From: CADCWK01 sp965218235
GTDB taxonomy: Bacteria > Chloroflexota > Chloroflexia > Thermomicrobiales > UBA6265
NCBI GenBank assembly: GCA_965218235.1
Contig: OZ244596.1
Span: 1,984,001-2,048,000, forward strand
Length of the DNA: 64,000 bases
Direction of reading: 5' to 3'
Shown here: positions 1 to 9,281 of the stretch, piece by piece
How positions within the stretch are numbered: position 1 is the stretch's first letter
How the letters are laid out: every line of letters starts with the position of its first letter
Notes under the pieces: generated by a model
Databases searched by the model: none
Told to the model about the DNA's origin: nothing
What the model saw: the letters and a program-made list of their open reading frames with translations, nothing else
Translations under genes and position numbers: made by a program

Positions 1-1
1 C

Positions 2-1504
2 GTCGAGTGGCGGAAGCCGCAGACACTCGGCCCGCTGTTCTCGACGGCCGGCTACGAGCAGCAGGTCGAGCGGGCTGTCCTCGGCGCACTGGTTCGGATG
101 AGCGACAAGCTTCAGCCGACCGGTGATCTTGCCGAGTCGATCGATATCTCGCCGGACGCGACCCAGTACACCTTCCACCTGCACCAGAATGCGGTGTTTA
201 GCGACGGCACCCCGTTGACATCGAAGGATGTCCTGTTCACCTTCCAGCGAGCGCTGGACAAACGGACCGGCTCGATCTGGACGGCCCGACTGGCGGGGAT
301 CGAGGGCGCGGCTGAGTACGTCGATCAAACGGCCGAGACCGTTTCGGGTCTGACGGCGCCGGACGACTACACCGTCGTCTTCAAGCTGGCGAACCCCGAC
401 GCGGCGTTCCTGACAATCCTCGCTGACTTCTGCGGACTCGGCATTCTGCCGGAACACATCCTCGGGACCGTCGCCCCGGAGGAGCTCGTCAACAACGCCT
501 TCAATCTGGCGCCTACGGTTGGTGCCGGACCATACACCTTCGTCCAGTACGCCACCGACCAGTACGCCGAGCTCCGGGCCAGTGATACCTATTGGGGCGG
601 ACGGCCCGGCGTCGATAGCATCTTCATGCGGATCATCAACGCTGAATCTGCGGTCGCGGAGTTGGAGCAGGGCGGTCTGGATCTCATCGCGGTTGCGGTC
701 CAGGATATCGAGCGGCTCAGTCAGACTGAGAGCGTGACCCTGGTGAGCGTCCAGAGTCCGTCGATGGACTCGATCTCCTGCAATCTCGATAATCCGATCT
801 TTCAGGACAAGCGGGTTCGCCAGGCGATGATGTATGCCATCGACCGGGCGAACATCGTCAAGGAAATCTACCAGGACAATGCCATCGTCCGGAATAGCCC
901 GATCTTCGGGCCAGAGTGGATGGGAACGCCGGAAGGGCTTAACGAGTATGCGTTCGATCCGGACATGGCTCGCCAGCTGCTGAGCGATGCCGGTTGGGAC
1001 AGCGGCCGCGACGTCCAGATGATGTACAACCCGGCCGGTACCGCTACCTTCAACCAGATGATCCCGATCATCCAGGCGCAGCTCGGCGACGTCGGGATGA
1101 AGATCACGCTCCAGCAGTACGACAACGCTGGCATCAACCAGCACCTCATCACGGACCACGACTTCGAGATCTACATCGGCGGTGGCGGTGTCTACGGCGC
1201 GGACCCGAACGTCAGCTCCCGCTACTATCTGAGCAACGCCCACACTCCGACCGGCGCCAACAGCATCTGGTACTCCAACGAGCAGGTCGACCAGCTCTAC
1301 GCGCAGGGCCGCCAGACCGGCGACCAGGCGGCACGGCGCGAGGTCTACGTGCAGCTCGCCCAGTTGCTCAATGACGAGTGTCCGTCGGTCTTCCTCTGGT
1401 CGCCGAACACGAACTTCGCGTTCAGCAACCGCCTCATGAATTTCCTGCCGCCTTCCTACGTGGACAACCGGCTGTGGAACTCGGAGCAGTGGACGATCGG
1501 CTGA
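2..1504 (+). CDS. Oligopeptide-type ABC transporter solute-binding protein (5' truncated)
   Basis: Extracellular substrate-binding protein of the SBP_bac_5 (DppA/OppA) family, which delivers peptides, nickel or similar solutes to a membrane permease pair. The frame is open from base 2, so the signal peptide and N-terminus lie outside the window; 500 residues are visible. Family hallmarks include DGTPLTSKDVLFTFQRAL near the visible residues 65-85, a GAGPYTF segment, and the KRVRQAMMYAIDRANIV segment of lobe II. Two permease genes follow on the same strand, so it is the ligand receptor of that importer. The ligand cannot be deduced from sequence. An internal ATG at 98 is only the first methionine inside the window, not a start. 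Confidence 0.93.
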   Translation, partial: VEWRKPQTLGPLFSTAGYEQQVERAVLGALVRMSDKLQPTGDLAESIDISPDATQYTFHLHQNAVFSDGTPLTSKDVLFTFQRALDKRTGSIWTARLAGIEGAAEYVDQTAETVSGLTAPDDYTVVFKLANPDAAFLTILADFCGLGILPEHILGTVAPEELVNNAFNLAPTVGAGPYTFVQYATDQYAELRASDTYWGGRPGVDSIFMRIINAESAVAELEQGGLDLIAVAVQDIERLSQTESVTLVSVQSPSMDSISCNLDNPIFQDKRVRQAMMYAIDRANIVKEIYQDNAIVRNSPIFGPEWMGTPEGLNEYAFDPDMARQLLSDAGWDSGRDVQMMYNPAGTATFNQMIPIIQAQLGDVGMKITLQQYDNAGINQHLITDHDFEIYIGGGGVYGADPNVSSRYYLSNAHTPTGANSIWYSNEQVDQLYAQGRQTGDQAARREVYVQLAQLLNDECPSVFLWSPNTNFAFSNRLMNFLPPSYVDNRLWNSEQWTIG

Positions 1505-1655
1505 TCTCGATCCGAGGCAGATCTCATTCGACAGGCAATGCCTGCGGGCCTCACCGCACGATGGCCGATGGGTCGCGTCCCGATCCGTCGGCCTTCGTTT
1601 GGGCGGCCATGAGCGGACCGGTCACGTTCGACGGCCGGGCAGTGGAGCGACACCG

Positions 1656-2618
1656 ATGGGACGATTCCTCCTTCGCCGCGTACTGATCAGTCTTCCCGTC
1701 CTGCTGGGAATCACGATCGCGATGTACGCGATTATCAACCTTGCCCCCGGCGATCCGGTGACTGCCCTGCTGAATCCAGAGCAGATGTCGAATCTGGGTC
1801 CCGAATGGGTCGAACAGCAGCGCGAGTCGCTCGGGCTGAACGACCCGCTTCCGCTTCGGTACGTCAAGTGGCTGGGACAGACGGCGACGGGGAACCTCGG
1901 GTACTCGGCGGTCGATCGTCAGTCCGTCGCGAGTACGATCGGCGACCGGATCTGGCCCACGGTCAAGCTCATGCTCGTCGTGATCGTCGTTTCGGTCCTT
2001 GCCGGCGTCCCGCTCGGTGTGCTCTCCGCGCTGCGGCAGCATTCGTTCTTCGATTATCTGATGACGTTCCTCGGATTCCTTACGGTCTCCATCCCGTCGT
2101 TCTTCCTCGGGCTCATCATGATCTACATCTTCGCCCTCAAGCTCGACTGGCTGCCGGCGACCGGCATGTTCACGCTTGGGCAGCCGCGGAGCTTCAGCGA
2201 TTCGCTCCAGCACATCCTGATGCCGGCGGCCGTGCTCGGACTGGCGCAGGCGGCGCCGATCATCCGCTACACCCGGGCCAGCCTGCTCGACACGATCCGG
2301 CAGGACTACGTAACGGTCGCCCGGGCCAAGGGGTTGAAGGAATCCCGGATCGTGGTTGGGCACTCGCTGCGAAACGCCTTGATCCCGATCATTACGATCA
2401 TCGCGCTGAACGTGCCCAGCCTGCTTGGCGGAACGGTCGTCATCGAGCAGGTGTTCGCCTGGCCGGGGATGGGCAGCCTGGCGATTTCATCCGTGACGGG
2501 GCGGGACTACAACGTGTTGATGGGTATCAATCTGATCGTGGCGATCATGATCCTGCTGAGCAACCTGCTGGCGGACGTCATCTACGCGTTCGTCGATCCC
2601 CGGATCAAGTACGCATGA
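1656..2618 (+). CDS. ABC transporter permease, DppB/OppB type
   Basis: Inner-membrane permease (320 aa) of a peptide/nickel-type importer. It begins MGRFLLRRVLISLPVLLGI with a first membrane segment, followed by the APGDP motif typical of DppB-like subunits. The cytoplasmic EAA loop is present as DYVTVARAKGLKESRIVVGH, the contact site for the ATPase. The ATG at 1656 was chosen because a GGAG lies about 8 bases upstream and it gives the normal family N-terminus; the frame is open further upstream but without family similarity. The stop codon overlaps the start of the next permease (ATGA), so the two are translationally coupled. Membership of the family is secure, substrate unknown. Confidence 0.93.
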   Translation: MGRFLLRRVLISLPVLLGITIAMYAIINLAPGDPVTALLNPEQMSNLGPEWVEQQRESLGLNDPLPLRYVKWLGQTATGNLGYSAVDRQSVASTIGDRIWPTVKLMLVVIVVSVLAGVPLGVLSALRQHSFFDYLMTFLGFLTVSIPSFFLGLIMIYIFALKLDWLPATGMFTLGQPRSFSDSLQHILMPAAVLGLAQAAPIIRYTRASLLDTIRQDYVTVARAKGLKESRIVVGHSLRNALIPIITIIALNVPSLLGGTVVIEQVFAWPGMGSLAISSVTGRDYNVLMGINLIVAIMILLSNLLADVIYAFVDPRIKYA

Positions 2619-3511
2619 ATGCCATAGCCCGGACGGCCAACGTGGCCGCGACAACGGAACTCCTCCCGCGCCGCCGCACGACCCTCTGGTCGATCTTCCG
2701 GCGGCATCGCCTGGCCGTGGTCGGAATGGTCGTCATGGGGCTGCTCATAGCCGTCGCCTTGGCCGCCCCACTGCTCGCGCCGTACGACCCGAACAGGATC
2801 TCGCTCTCGGCGTTTCGTGAAGGGCCGAGCCTGGCTCACCTGCTGGGCACCGACGCCCAGGGGCGCGACGTGCTCAGCCGCATCATCTTCGCCAGCCGGA
2901 TCTCACTGTCCGTCGGGCTCGTCGCCGTCGCCATCTACGTCATCATTGGAACACTGCTCGGTGGCGTCGCGGGATATTTTGGAGGCGCGGTCGACAGCGT
3001 CATCATGCGGCTGGCGGACGTCGTGCTGTCGTTTCCATCGATCATCGTCATCATCACCGTCGTCTCGATCCTTGGTCCGAGCATCCTCAACGTCATGCTG
3101 GTCATAGGCCTGCTCGGTTGGCCGCCGATCGCCCGGCTCGTCCGGGGGGAGTTCCTGACGCTGCGGGGCCGCGACTTCGTCGTCGCCTCGCAGTCGGTCG
3201 GCGCGTCGAGTTCCCGGATCATCTTCCGCCACATTCTGCCGAACGCGACGACGCCGATCGTGGTCAACGCGACGTTCGGCGTCGCCCAGGCGATCCTGCT
3301 TGAAGCCGGGCTCAGCTTCCTCGGTCTGGGCGTGCAGCCGCCGACGGCCAGCTGGGGCAACATCCTCAACGCGGCCCAGTCGGTCACGATTCTTGAGGAG
3401 ATGCCGTGGCTCTGGATTCCGCCTGGAGCCATGATCGTGATCTCGGTGCTGGCAATCAATTTCCTCGGTGACGGGCTCCGCGACGCCCTCGACCCTCGCG
3501 CTCGCCGGTAG
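2615..3511 (+). CDS. ABC transporter permease, DppC/OppC type
   Basis: Second permease of the importer (298 aa). The N-terminal region contains RRHRLAVVGMVVMGLLIAV and LLAPYDPN, characteristic of DppC proteins, then HLLGTDAQGRDVLSRI, the family signature loop. The EAA loop reads FVVASQSVGASSSRIIFRHI. The frame is open for 810 bases upstream inside dppB, but the start at 2615, in ATGA overlap with the dppB stop, gives the usual length. No ATP-binding subunit follows: the next gene is an unrelated secreted protein. The ATPases must be encoded before the window or elsewhere, or shared with another system. Confidence 0.93.
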   Translation: MNAIARTANVAATTELLPRRRTTLWSIFRRHRLAVVGMVVMGLLIAVALAAPLLAPYDPNRISLSAFREGPSLAHLLGTDAQGRDVLSRIIFASRISLSVGLVAVAIYVIIGTLLGGVAGYFGGAVDSVIMRLADVVLSFPSIIVIITVVSILGPSILNVMLVIGLLGWPPIARLVRGEFLTLRGRDFVVASQSVGASSSRIIFRHILPNATTPIVVNATFGVAQAILLEAGLSFLGLGVQPPTASWGNILNAAQSVTILEEMPWLWIPPGAMIVISVLAINFLGDGLRDALDPRARR

Positions 3512-3633
3512 AGTGATACCGCCATTCGGGACTCGACCCGGTTCGTTCCGTGAAACCGTGCGGCGGACCGCCACCAGTTGCCGTACGATGCCGACAGCGT
3601 CCGTCGGTGCTCGATCACGAAAGGGATGTCGTC

Positions 3634-4188
3634 ATGCGGCTGGTCGGTTCGTTGGTGCTCTCGGCTGTCGTCCTGCTCGGGATCGTGCTCGGCGGGGGCG
3701 ACCGCTTCGCCGTCGCCGGTGGTGCGGAAAGCGCCGCTTCCCCGGTGATCGGCTCCTGGTTGGTCATGAGTGACCCCGGCGATGCCGACTATTCGCCCAG
3801 GCTGATGACCCTGTCGGCGGACGGCACGGCGATGTTCGTCTCCGGTGAGAATGTCACCGCTTCGGGGGCGTGGCAAGGCACCGGCGATGCGGCCGCGAAC
3901 GTCGCGTTCACCGTGGTCACCAACGGTCCCGCCCACATCGTGATCCGGGCCGCGATCGACGTCGATCCCGACGGGCAGTCCTTCAGCGGGACCTTCACGC
4001 TCGAGGCGGTTTTCGATCCCGCCGGCGGCGGAACCAGCGGCGAGATCGGTCCCGGCACTATCGAGGGCACCCGTCTGGTCGCCGAGGGGCGAGGCACGCC
4101 GGTGGCGTCGTTCGAGGAGTTCTTCCCACCGGCGGAGGGCACGCCGGGCGCGACACCGGAAGCGTTGTCTCCGTCGGCCGACCGCTGA
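3634..4188 (+). CDS. Secreted protein of unknown function
   Basis: A 184-residue protein with an N-terminal signal peptide or anchor (MRLVGSLVLSAVVLLGIVLG), then a predicted beta-rich domain starting around IGSWLVMSDP. Alternating short strands and Gly/Thr-rich turns suggest a small beta-barrel comparable to secreted domains that report deviation from a baseline (SWLV...GTAMFVSGENVTASGAWQ), but I do not recognise a named family. The C-terminus is low complexity (EGTPGATPEALSPSADR). The start at 3634 has a strong AAGGGA site 8 bases upstream. It sits 122 bases after the permease pair on the same strand; a functional link is not shown. Confidence 0.75.
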   Translation: MRLVGSLVLSAVVLLGIVLGGGDRFAVAGGAESAASPVIGSWLVMSDPGDADYSPRLMTLSADGTAMFVSGENVTASGAWQGTGDAAANVAFTVVTNGPAHIVIRAAIDVDPDGQSFSGTFTLEAVFDPAGGGTSGEIGPGTIEGTRLVAEGRGTPVASFEEFFPPAEGTPGATPEALSPSADR

Positions 4189-4209
4189 TCAGACGCAACC
4201 GTCCGAAGC

Positions 4210-4818
4210 TCAGCGAGAGAGGTCCCGGAGCACGATCTCGCCGTTCGGGCTGGCGATGCCGACCGCAGTCAGCCCTGGCTCTCCGCCGGCGAAGCGGAGC
4301 GGGACGTCGATCTCCCCGACCCAGTCGCTGACGGAGGCCTCGTCGCCGCCGGCCTCGACGAAGGTGAACCCGCCCGGCTGGGCCGGGTGCCGGACCTCGT
4401 CGAAGCGCTTCCGCCAGCCGGGAACGCGGTCCGGTCGGTTCTTGCCGTAGCGGATGAAGAACGGCCGGTCCGGCCGGACGCCGCCGAGCGTCTGCCAACC
4501 GGCGTCCGGCTCCCCGGCGGGGTCGATGCCGATGCGTCTCGATGTTCCGTCGAAGTCCTCCGGCTCCACGACCCAGGTGAACAGGCGGTCGCCGTCCGCG
4601 CCCAGCCGGGCGATGCTGGCTGCTTCCGGCGTGGCCGACGGGTCGGTCGCGGTGACGAGCTCGATGTAGGCCGGCGGGCCGAGTGGGATGACCATGTTCG
4701 TCACGCCGAGGAACGGTGAGCCGCCGGGCAGGGCGACGAGCCCGAAGCGGTCTAGTATGGCCTTCGCGGCGGCGTCGAGGTCGGAGACGGCGATCAATAT
4801 GTGGTCGACGGCGTTCAT
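4210..4818 (-). CDS. VOC/glyoxalase-like domain protein
   Basis: A 202-residue protein starting MNAVDHILIAVSDLDAAAKA, the typical first beta-alpha module of the vicinal-oxygen-chelate fold, closest in layout to the Glyoxalase_3 group (one long domain with HILIAV metal-ligand His near residue 6 and a later IELVTATDP segment). Such proteins bind a metal and act on small organic substrates; the substrate here is unknown. The start at 4818 has an ideal AAGGAG 8 bases upstream. The frame stays open upstream into the preceding gene but without relevant similarity. It lies 43 bases after the epimerase gene on the same strand and is probably co-transcribed with it. Confidence 0.85.
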   Translation of the reverse strand: MNAVDHILIAVSDLDAAAKAILDRFGLVALPGGSPFLGVTNMVIPLGPPAYIELVTATDPSATPEAASIARLGADGDRLFTWVVEPEDFDGTSRRIGIDPAGEPDAGWQTLGGVRPDRPFFIRYGKNRPDRVPGWRKRFDEVRHPAQPGGFTFVEAGGDEASVSDWVGEIDVPLRFAGGEPGLTAVGIASPNGEIVLRDLSR

Positions 4819-4861
4819 CTGGTGGGCTCCTTCGATGCGAAGACGAGTTGTTGGTGACAGA

Positions 4862-5938
4862 TCAGAAGAAGCGCTTGAAGACACCGAGAGCGCCCTGCTT
4901 CCACGGCACCCGGTGTGAGACGCCGGAGGCGTTGGCGAAGTCGGCCCGATGCTCCAGGTACCATGTGTAGTTGCGGAGCAGGGCGTCCCGGTTGCTGTAG
5001 CGCGGTCGCCAGCCGAGTTGCCGCTGGGCCCGCTCGGTGCTGACGAACGAGTCCTTGCTGGCGGTCTCGTAGACCCACCGGTAGAGCGGCGAGATGCCAA
5101 GCCGGTCCAGGATGCGCAGTGCGACGATCATCGGCGTCGCCGGGAAGCCGACGATTCGCTTGCCATGGCCGGCGGCGTCGAGGACGGCCTGGTAGTCCTT
5201 GCGCATCGTCGTGAACTCGGTCGCGCCGATGTTGAACGTGTCGTTGGCGACCTCGGCCGGCAGGGTCAGGGTCAGCCAGATCGCGCCGCAGAGGTCGGCG
5301 ACGTCGAGCAGCTGGTAACGGTTGTTGCCCATCCCGATCATCGGGAAGTTGTGGCCGGTCGCCGCCCAGTCGTAGAGCAGCGCGAAGACCCCGAGCCGCT
5401 CCGGTCCGACGAAGCTCTTCGGCCGCAGGATCGGGACGACCTGCTCGCGGGCTCGCTCCTCCAGGCAGACGATCTCGGCCTGGATCTTGGCCTGCCCGTA
5501 GGGCCCGACCCCCTCCAGCTTGTCATCCTCCAGCAAAGGGTGGTGGTCCGGGATGCCGTAGACCGCCGTCGAGGAGACGTGGACGACCCGCCGGATGCCC
5601 TGCGCCCGCGCCGTCCGCAGGACCAGCCGGGTGCCCTCGACATCCGTCGTGTAGATGTCGGACGGGCTGTAGAGCGGCAGGGCGGCGGCGGTATGGACGA
5701 CGGCGTCGCAGCTCCGCATTGCCTCCGCGACGGCGGCGGGGTCCCGGATGTCGCCGGTGTGGGAGGTCACTCGGTCGCGCAGGTCCGGGTAGTCGAACGG
5801 GGCGAGGTCGAGCGTGACGACCGCGACGCCGCGTTCCTCGAGGAAGCGGGCCAGGTTGATCCCGAGGAACCCGGCTCCGCCGGTGATAAGGACGCGGGTT
5901 GGCTGGTCAGGGCGAGTGGGTTCGGCGGGAGAAACCAA
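4862..5938 (-). CDS. NAD(P)-dependent epimerase/dehydratase (extended SDR)
   Basis: Extended short-chain dehydrogenase/reductase (358 aa). The Rossmann nucleotide motif TGGAGFLG lies near residues 19-26 and the second-strand acidic residue in VVTLDLAPFDYPD indicates NAD preference. The catalytic triad is visible as Ser in VHVSSTAVYG and the YxxxK of GPYGQAKIQAE. Family members epimerise, dehydrate or reduce nucleotide sugars or sterol-like alcohols. The start is TTG at 5938 with a GAAAGGA site about 10 bases upstream; there is no better ATG. It sits between a flippase-like gene and a VOC gene, which fits envelope lipid or glycan modification, but this is inference. Confidence 0.9.
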   Translation of the reverse strand: MVSPAEPTRPDQPTRVLITGGAGFLGINLARFLEERGVAVVTLDLAPFDYPDLRDRVTSHTGDIRDPAAVAEAMRSCDAVVHTAAALPLYSPSDIYTTDVEGTRLVLRTARAQGIRRVVHVSSTAVYGIPDHHPLLEDDKLEGVGPYGQAKIQAEIVCLEERAREQVVPILRPKSFVGPERLGVFALLYDWAATGHNFPMIGMGNNRYQLLDVADLCGAIWLTLTLPAEVANDTFNIGATEFTTMRKDYQAVLDAAGHGKRIVGFPATPMIVALRILDRLGISPLYRWVYETASKDSFVSTERAQRQLGWRPRYSNRDALLRNYTWYLEHRADFANASGVSHRVPWKQGALGVFKRFF

Positions 5939-5992
5939 TGGGTCACGGTCCTTTCGATCGATGGTGCGGGTTCGGCTGGGATGACGTTTGCG

Positions 5993-7123
5993 TCAGGACG
6001 GGGTCGTGCCGGAGGCGACGGTCGAGGATGACGCGGGTTCCGGGCCGCCGGAATGACGACGCAGGATGCGCTGCAGCGCGACGACCGCGCCGAGACCGAG
6101 CAGGACCGAGAACCACAGCGTCGCGAACCGGATCAGGATCGTCGCGGCGGCGGCGTCCCCGCGGCTGAAGGCTGGGTCGGTGATGAGCAGGATCAGCATG
6201 GCGGTGATGCTGGCCTCCGCGATGCCGAGGCCGCCTGGCAGGAATGACAGGGCACCGAAGACCGACGAGACCGAGAGCACGAACGTCGCGACCAGCAGCA
6301 GATGCCACGACGCGGGCTGGCCCAAGCCAATGAGGACAAGGTAGAGCGCCAGGCATTCGGCGAACCAGGAGGCCATTCCGAGCAGGACCGAGCCGGCGAC
6401 GAGACGTGGCGCGTAGAGGACATTCGAGGCGTCGAGGAAGTGCTCGAGATGATGGCTGAGCCGGGTGACGATCGGGCCGACGACCGGCAGCCGTGAGAGC
6501 AGGCCGACGAGCCGGTGGAGCAGGGCTGGACGCCGGAGCAGGACGACGACGCCAATCCCGGCGAGAGCCGCGACCGCGAGCAGTGGTCGGCCGTAGCTGA
6601 ACTGGGTCAGCCCGATCGCGGCCAGGCCGAGCATCGCCAGTCCGTCGGTCAGCCGCTCGGCGGCGATGACGGCCGCGACCCGGCTGACCGGAGTCCCGGT
6701 CAGCCGGCGGACGTAGACCGCCTTGATGATCTCGCCGACCTTGCCCGGCGTGATCGACATGCTGAACGCGGAGAGAAACGTCAGGGCACTCCGCCCGGCG
6801 GGGATGCCGTGAACGTCGATCCGGTCGAGGTAGATTCGCCATTTCACGAAGCGGAGGCCGTAGTTGACCAGGGTCAGCCCGAGGATCGGGACGGTCAGCC
6901 ACCAGTCGAAGCCGGCCAGAGCGTCGCCGAGCTCGCGCAGATCGGCGAACAGGGCGAGCGCCGTGACGACGATCAGGGCGAAGACCAGCCCGGCGATGTA
7001 GCGGGGCAGGAGCCTGCGCCAGCCCTCGGGCGTGTCCGGATCGGCCGTCGACGTGAGGCTGTCCGGTCTGTGGGTGCGCATCGACTCCTGGCGCTGTGAC
7101 GATTTCGATCGTTGGAACGTCAT
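5993..7123 (-). CDS. Flippase-like (lysylphosphatidylglycerol synthase TM region) membrane protein
   Basis: Polytopic membrane protein (376 aa) of the LPG_synthase_TM/UPF0104 family, with about eight hydrophobic segments and the signature stretch VNYGLRFVKWRIYL (around residue 95) and SMSITPGKVGEIIKA. Relatives move lipids or lipid-linked sugars or act as the membrane part of MprF. No C-terminal aminoacyltransferase domain is present, so it is the flippase-like part alone. The start at 7123 has GGAG 5 bases upstream; another plausible start lies at 7081, also with a GGAG. Downstream neighbours are an SDR epimerase and a VOC protein with short gaps, suggesting an operon for envelope lipid chemistry. 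Confidence 0.87.
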   Translation of the reverse strand: MTFQRSKSSQRQESMRTHRPDSLTSTADPDTPEGWRRLLPRYIAGLVFALIVVTALALFADLRELGDALAGFDWWLTVPILGLTLVNYGLRFVKWRIYLDRIDVHGIPAGRSALTFLSAFSMSITPGKVGEIIKAVYVRRLTGTPVSRVAAVIAAERLTDGLAMLGLAAIGLTQFSYGRPLLAVAALAGIGVVVLLRRPALLHRLVGLLSRLPVVGPIVTRLSHHLEHFLDASNVLYAPRLVAGSVLLGMASWFAECLALYLVLIGLGQPASWHLLLVATFVLSVSSVFGALSFLPGGLGIAEASITAMLILLITDPAFSRGDAAAATILIRFATLWFSVLLGLGAVVALQRILRRHSGGPEPASSSTVASGTTPS

Positions 7124-7229
7124 CCTGTCTCCACGATGGTCGCCCGGTGCGGGCCCATCGGGCCGGCCAGGCGGCGGTTGTTTGTTCACTGACGAAGGTC
7201 GCGGCCGTGTCCGGGTACCGAGCGCCGCC

Positions 7230-8942
7230 TCAACCGGCGGCGCCCCGGGCCCGGCTGACCGAGAACGTCACATGGGCGATCGTCGCACCGGTGAGTAGGA
7301 CCAGACCGATAGCGACCGCCATCACCCGGACGCCAACGATGTCAGCGAAGATGCCCACGGCGAAGGTCGGCAGCAGTGTGGCCAGGCTCTGGAACAGGTT
7401 CTGGGACGCGATGACCTGACCACGGGCACCCGGCGGCACCCGGCTCAGCAGGACCGAGCGGGCCGCGACACCGACGAGGGCCGAGGCGAAGCCGGCCGGG
7501 ATCGAGATCACCATCACGACCAGCACGTACGTCGAGATACCCACGGCATCGCTGAGCTCGATCAGGGGCAGCCGGAGCGTCCCGGTGACGAAGTCGGTCA
7601 GGCGGACGACGAAGCCGAGCGTGATCACGGATAGCGCGAACAGCGCCAGACCGAGGGTCGCGATGTACCGGTTCTCCAGCACGGTGTTGAGCGCTGGGGC
7701 GGCTCGTAGCCCGACGACCAGACCGAGCGCCGCCGGGGCGAAGACGAAGGTGGTGTTCTCCTGGGCGGTGTTCAGGACCGCCTCCAGGTAGAGCGGCATG
7801 ATCACTAGCAGCGAGGCCAGGCCAAGGCCGACCAGCATATCGTCCAGCACGGCGCCGAGGGCGATCCGGTCGTGGCTGACCATCCGCCAGCCGTTCAGGA
7901 ACCACTGGAACGACGAGGCGATCGACCCCGGCCGGCGGGCGCCAATCCGGGCTGGCTGCCGGATCACGCCGGGGTCGGCGTTCACGGCCGCCGCTGGCAC
8001 CGCGTCCTCGACGAGCTGATCGTCGAGGCGGGGGAGCAGTGCCGCGAAGCCGGCGGCGGCGAGGAACAGCGAGGCGCAGATCGCGAACAGGACGCTGATG
8101 TCGAAGAACCGCAGGATCAGCGGCGCCAGCAGGACGAGGCCGAGGGCCTGGGCGATGGTCAGCGCGAGGTTGTGGAGGGCCTGGGCACTGGAGAACCGCT
8201 CCGGTGGAACAAGCGAGGCGACGACGGTGCTCTCGATCGGCGAGTAGAACTGGTGGATTACCCAGAGCGCCAGCGTCAGGGCGAAGACGGCCGACAGCGA
8301 CGGGCTGACGAGGAGCGTCGCGCAGATCAGGGCAAACCGGGTCAGGTTGAGGGCGACCATCATCGGGCGCCGCGGCAGACTGTCGGAGACGATCCCGCCG
8401 GGGATGCCGAAGATGATCGCTGGCAGGATCGAGCAGTTGACGAAGAGGGCGGTGTAGAAGGACGACGAGGTCAGGTCGACCACCAGGATCAGGAGGGCGT
8501 AGAGCATCGCCCCCTGGGCCAGCTGAACGAACAGCCGGGACAACCAGAAATTGCGGAAGGTCGGGTCCCGCAGCAATGGCTGGTCGATCGGCAGGAAGCG
8601 ATGAGCGACCCAGGAAACGCCACGGCCGCCTTCGAGGATCGCCGTACCGGTCAGCCGGGCGGCAGCGACGACGAGTTCGCCGCCGACGCGCCCAGTCTCC
8701 CGGACGGCCGTTCGGGTCCGATGGCTCGTGATGGCGCTGCCGGTCGCGCGACCCAGCTGCCGGGCCAGGGCGCCGACCGAGGCGGGCCGCTGGCCCGGAT
8801 GCCGGGCCATGCCGCGTTCGGGCAGCGTCGCGATGGCACGCGTGGGGACCGGGGTGTCGGGCTGAGGCAGCTGATCGAACTGCCCTTGAGTGGGTTCCTG
8901 TGGTCGGGCAACCTGGGGCGGCGTTGGGTCACTGGTCGTCAT
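7230..8942 (-). CDS. MFS transporter with long cytoplasmic N-terminus
   Basis: A 570-residue major facilitator superfamily exporter. Residues from about 130 on form twelve hydrophobic segments, beginning FRNFWLSRLFVQLAQGAML and with the MFS loop SDSLPRRPMMV. It resembles the MFS_3 / multidrug efflux group. The first roughly 125 residues are hydrophilic and unusual: they include ARHPGQRPASVGALARQL, which looks like the end of a Ser/Thr kinase C-lobe, though no kinase core is present. The start at 8942 has GGAGG 6 bases upstream. Substrate unknown; the gene is 106 bases upstream of the flippase-like gene. Confidence 0.87.
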   Translation of the reverse strand: MTTSDPTPPQVARPQEPTQGQFDQLPQPDTPVPTRAIATLPERGMARHPGQRPASVGALARQLGRATGSAITSHRTRTAVRETGRVGGELVVAAARLTGTAILEGGRGVSWVAHRFLPIDQPLLRDPTFRNFWLSRLFVQLAQGAMLYALLILVVDLTSSSFYTALFVNCSILPAIIFGIPGGIVSDSLPRRPMMVALNLTRFALICATLLVSPSLSAVFALTLALWVIHQFYSPIESTVVASLVPPERFSSAQALHNLALTIAQALGLVLLAPLILRFFDISVLFAICASLFLAAAGFAALLPRLDDQLVEDAVPAAAVNADPGVIRQPARIGARRPGSIASSFQWFLNGWRMVSHDRIALGAVLDDMLVGLGLASLLVIMPLYLEAVLNTAQENTTFVFAPAALGLVVGLRAAPALNTVLENRYIATLGLALFALSVITLGFVVRLTDFVTGTLRLPLIELSDAVGISTYVLVVMVISIPAGFASALVGVAARSVLLSRVPPGARGQVIASQNLFQSLATLLPTFAVGIFADIVGVRVMAVAIGLVLLTGATIAHVTFSVSRARGAAG

Positions 8943-9281
8943 GCCGCCTCCCCCGGTCGCGGGCTGCGCTGTCGGCGGGACGATCCGGGACGGGACGGAT
9001 CGAACGCTCGCTGTCGACGTTCACAATAGTCGATAGCGCGACCTTCCGGTCCATACGACGAGGCGCCGTCAGATATAGGGACATCGCGTGCTCTGTCCGC
9101 GCCGCCACGGGTTCAGCCATTCGTCCATTGATCGGAATCGGTCTGTTGCGAAGTCATCGTCCGGAGGCGATGGGCGCCGCGGCGGCCGGGAGGGGCCAGT
9201 GCAGCCAGCGAAACGGGACGCGAGAGCGAGAGTCCACTTCCCCGACGAACGGGTCGCGGCGGCGGTCAGGGACGTGGCGCG
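8943..9281. other. Intergenic region upstream of the MFS gene
   Basis: No gene is supported in these 339 bases. A short GC-rich stretch at about 9162-9196 weakly resembles the core of the dispersed repeat found elsewhere in the window. The promoter of the leftward MFS gene should lie here but no convincing -35/-10 pair was found. Confidence 0.5.

Noticed and set aside
1805..2614. In-frame open extension upstream of the second permease
   Set aside because: It overlaps the first permease in another frame and encodes no family sequence; the ATGA-coupled start at 2615 gives the normal protein.
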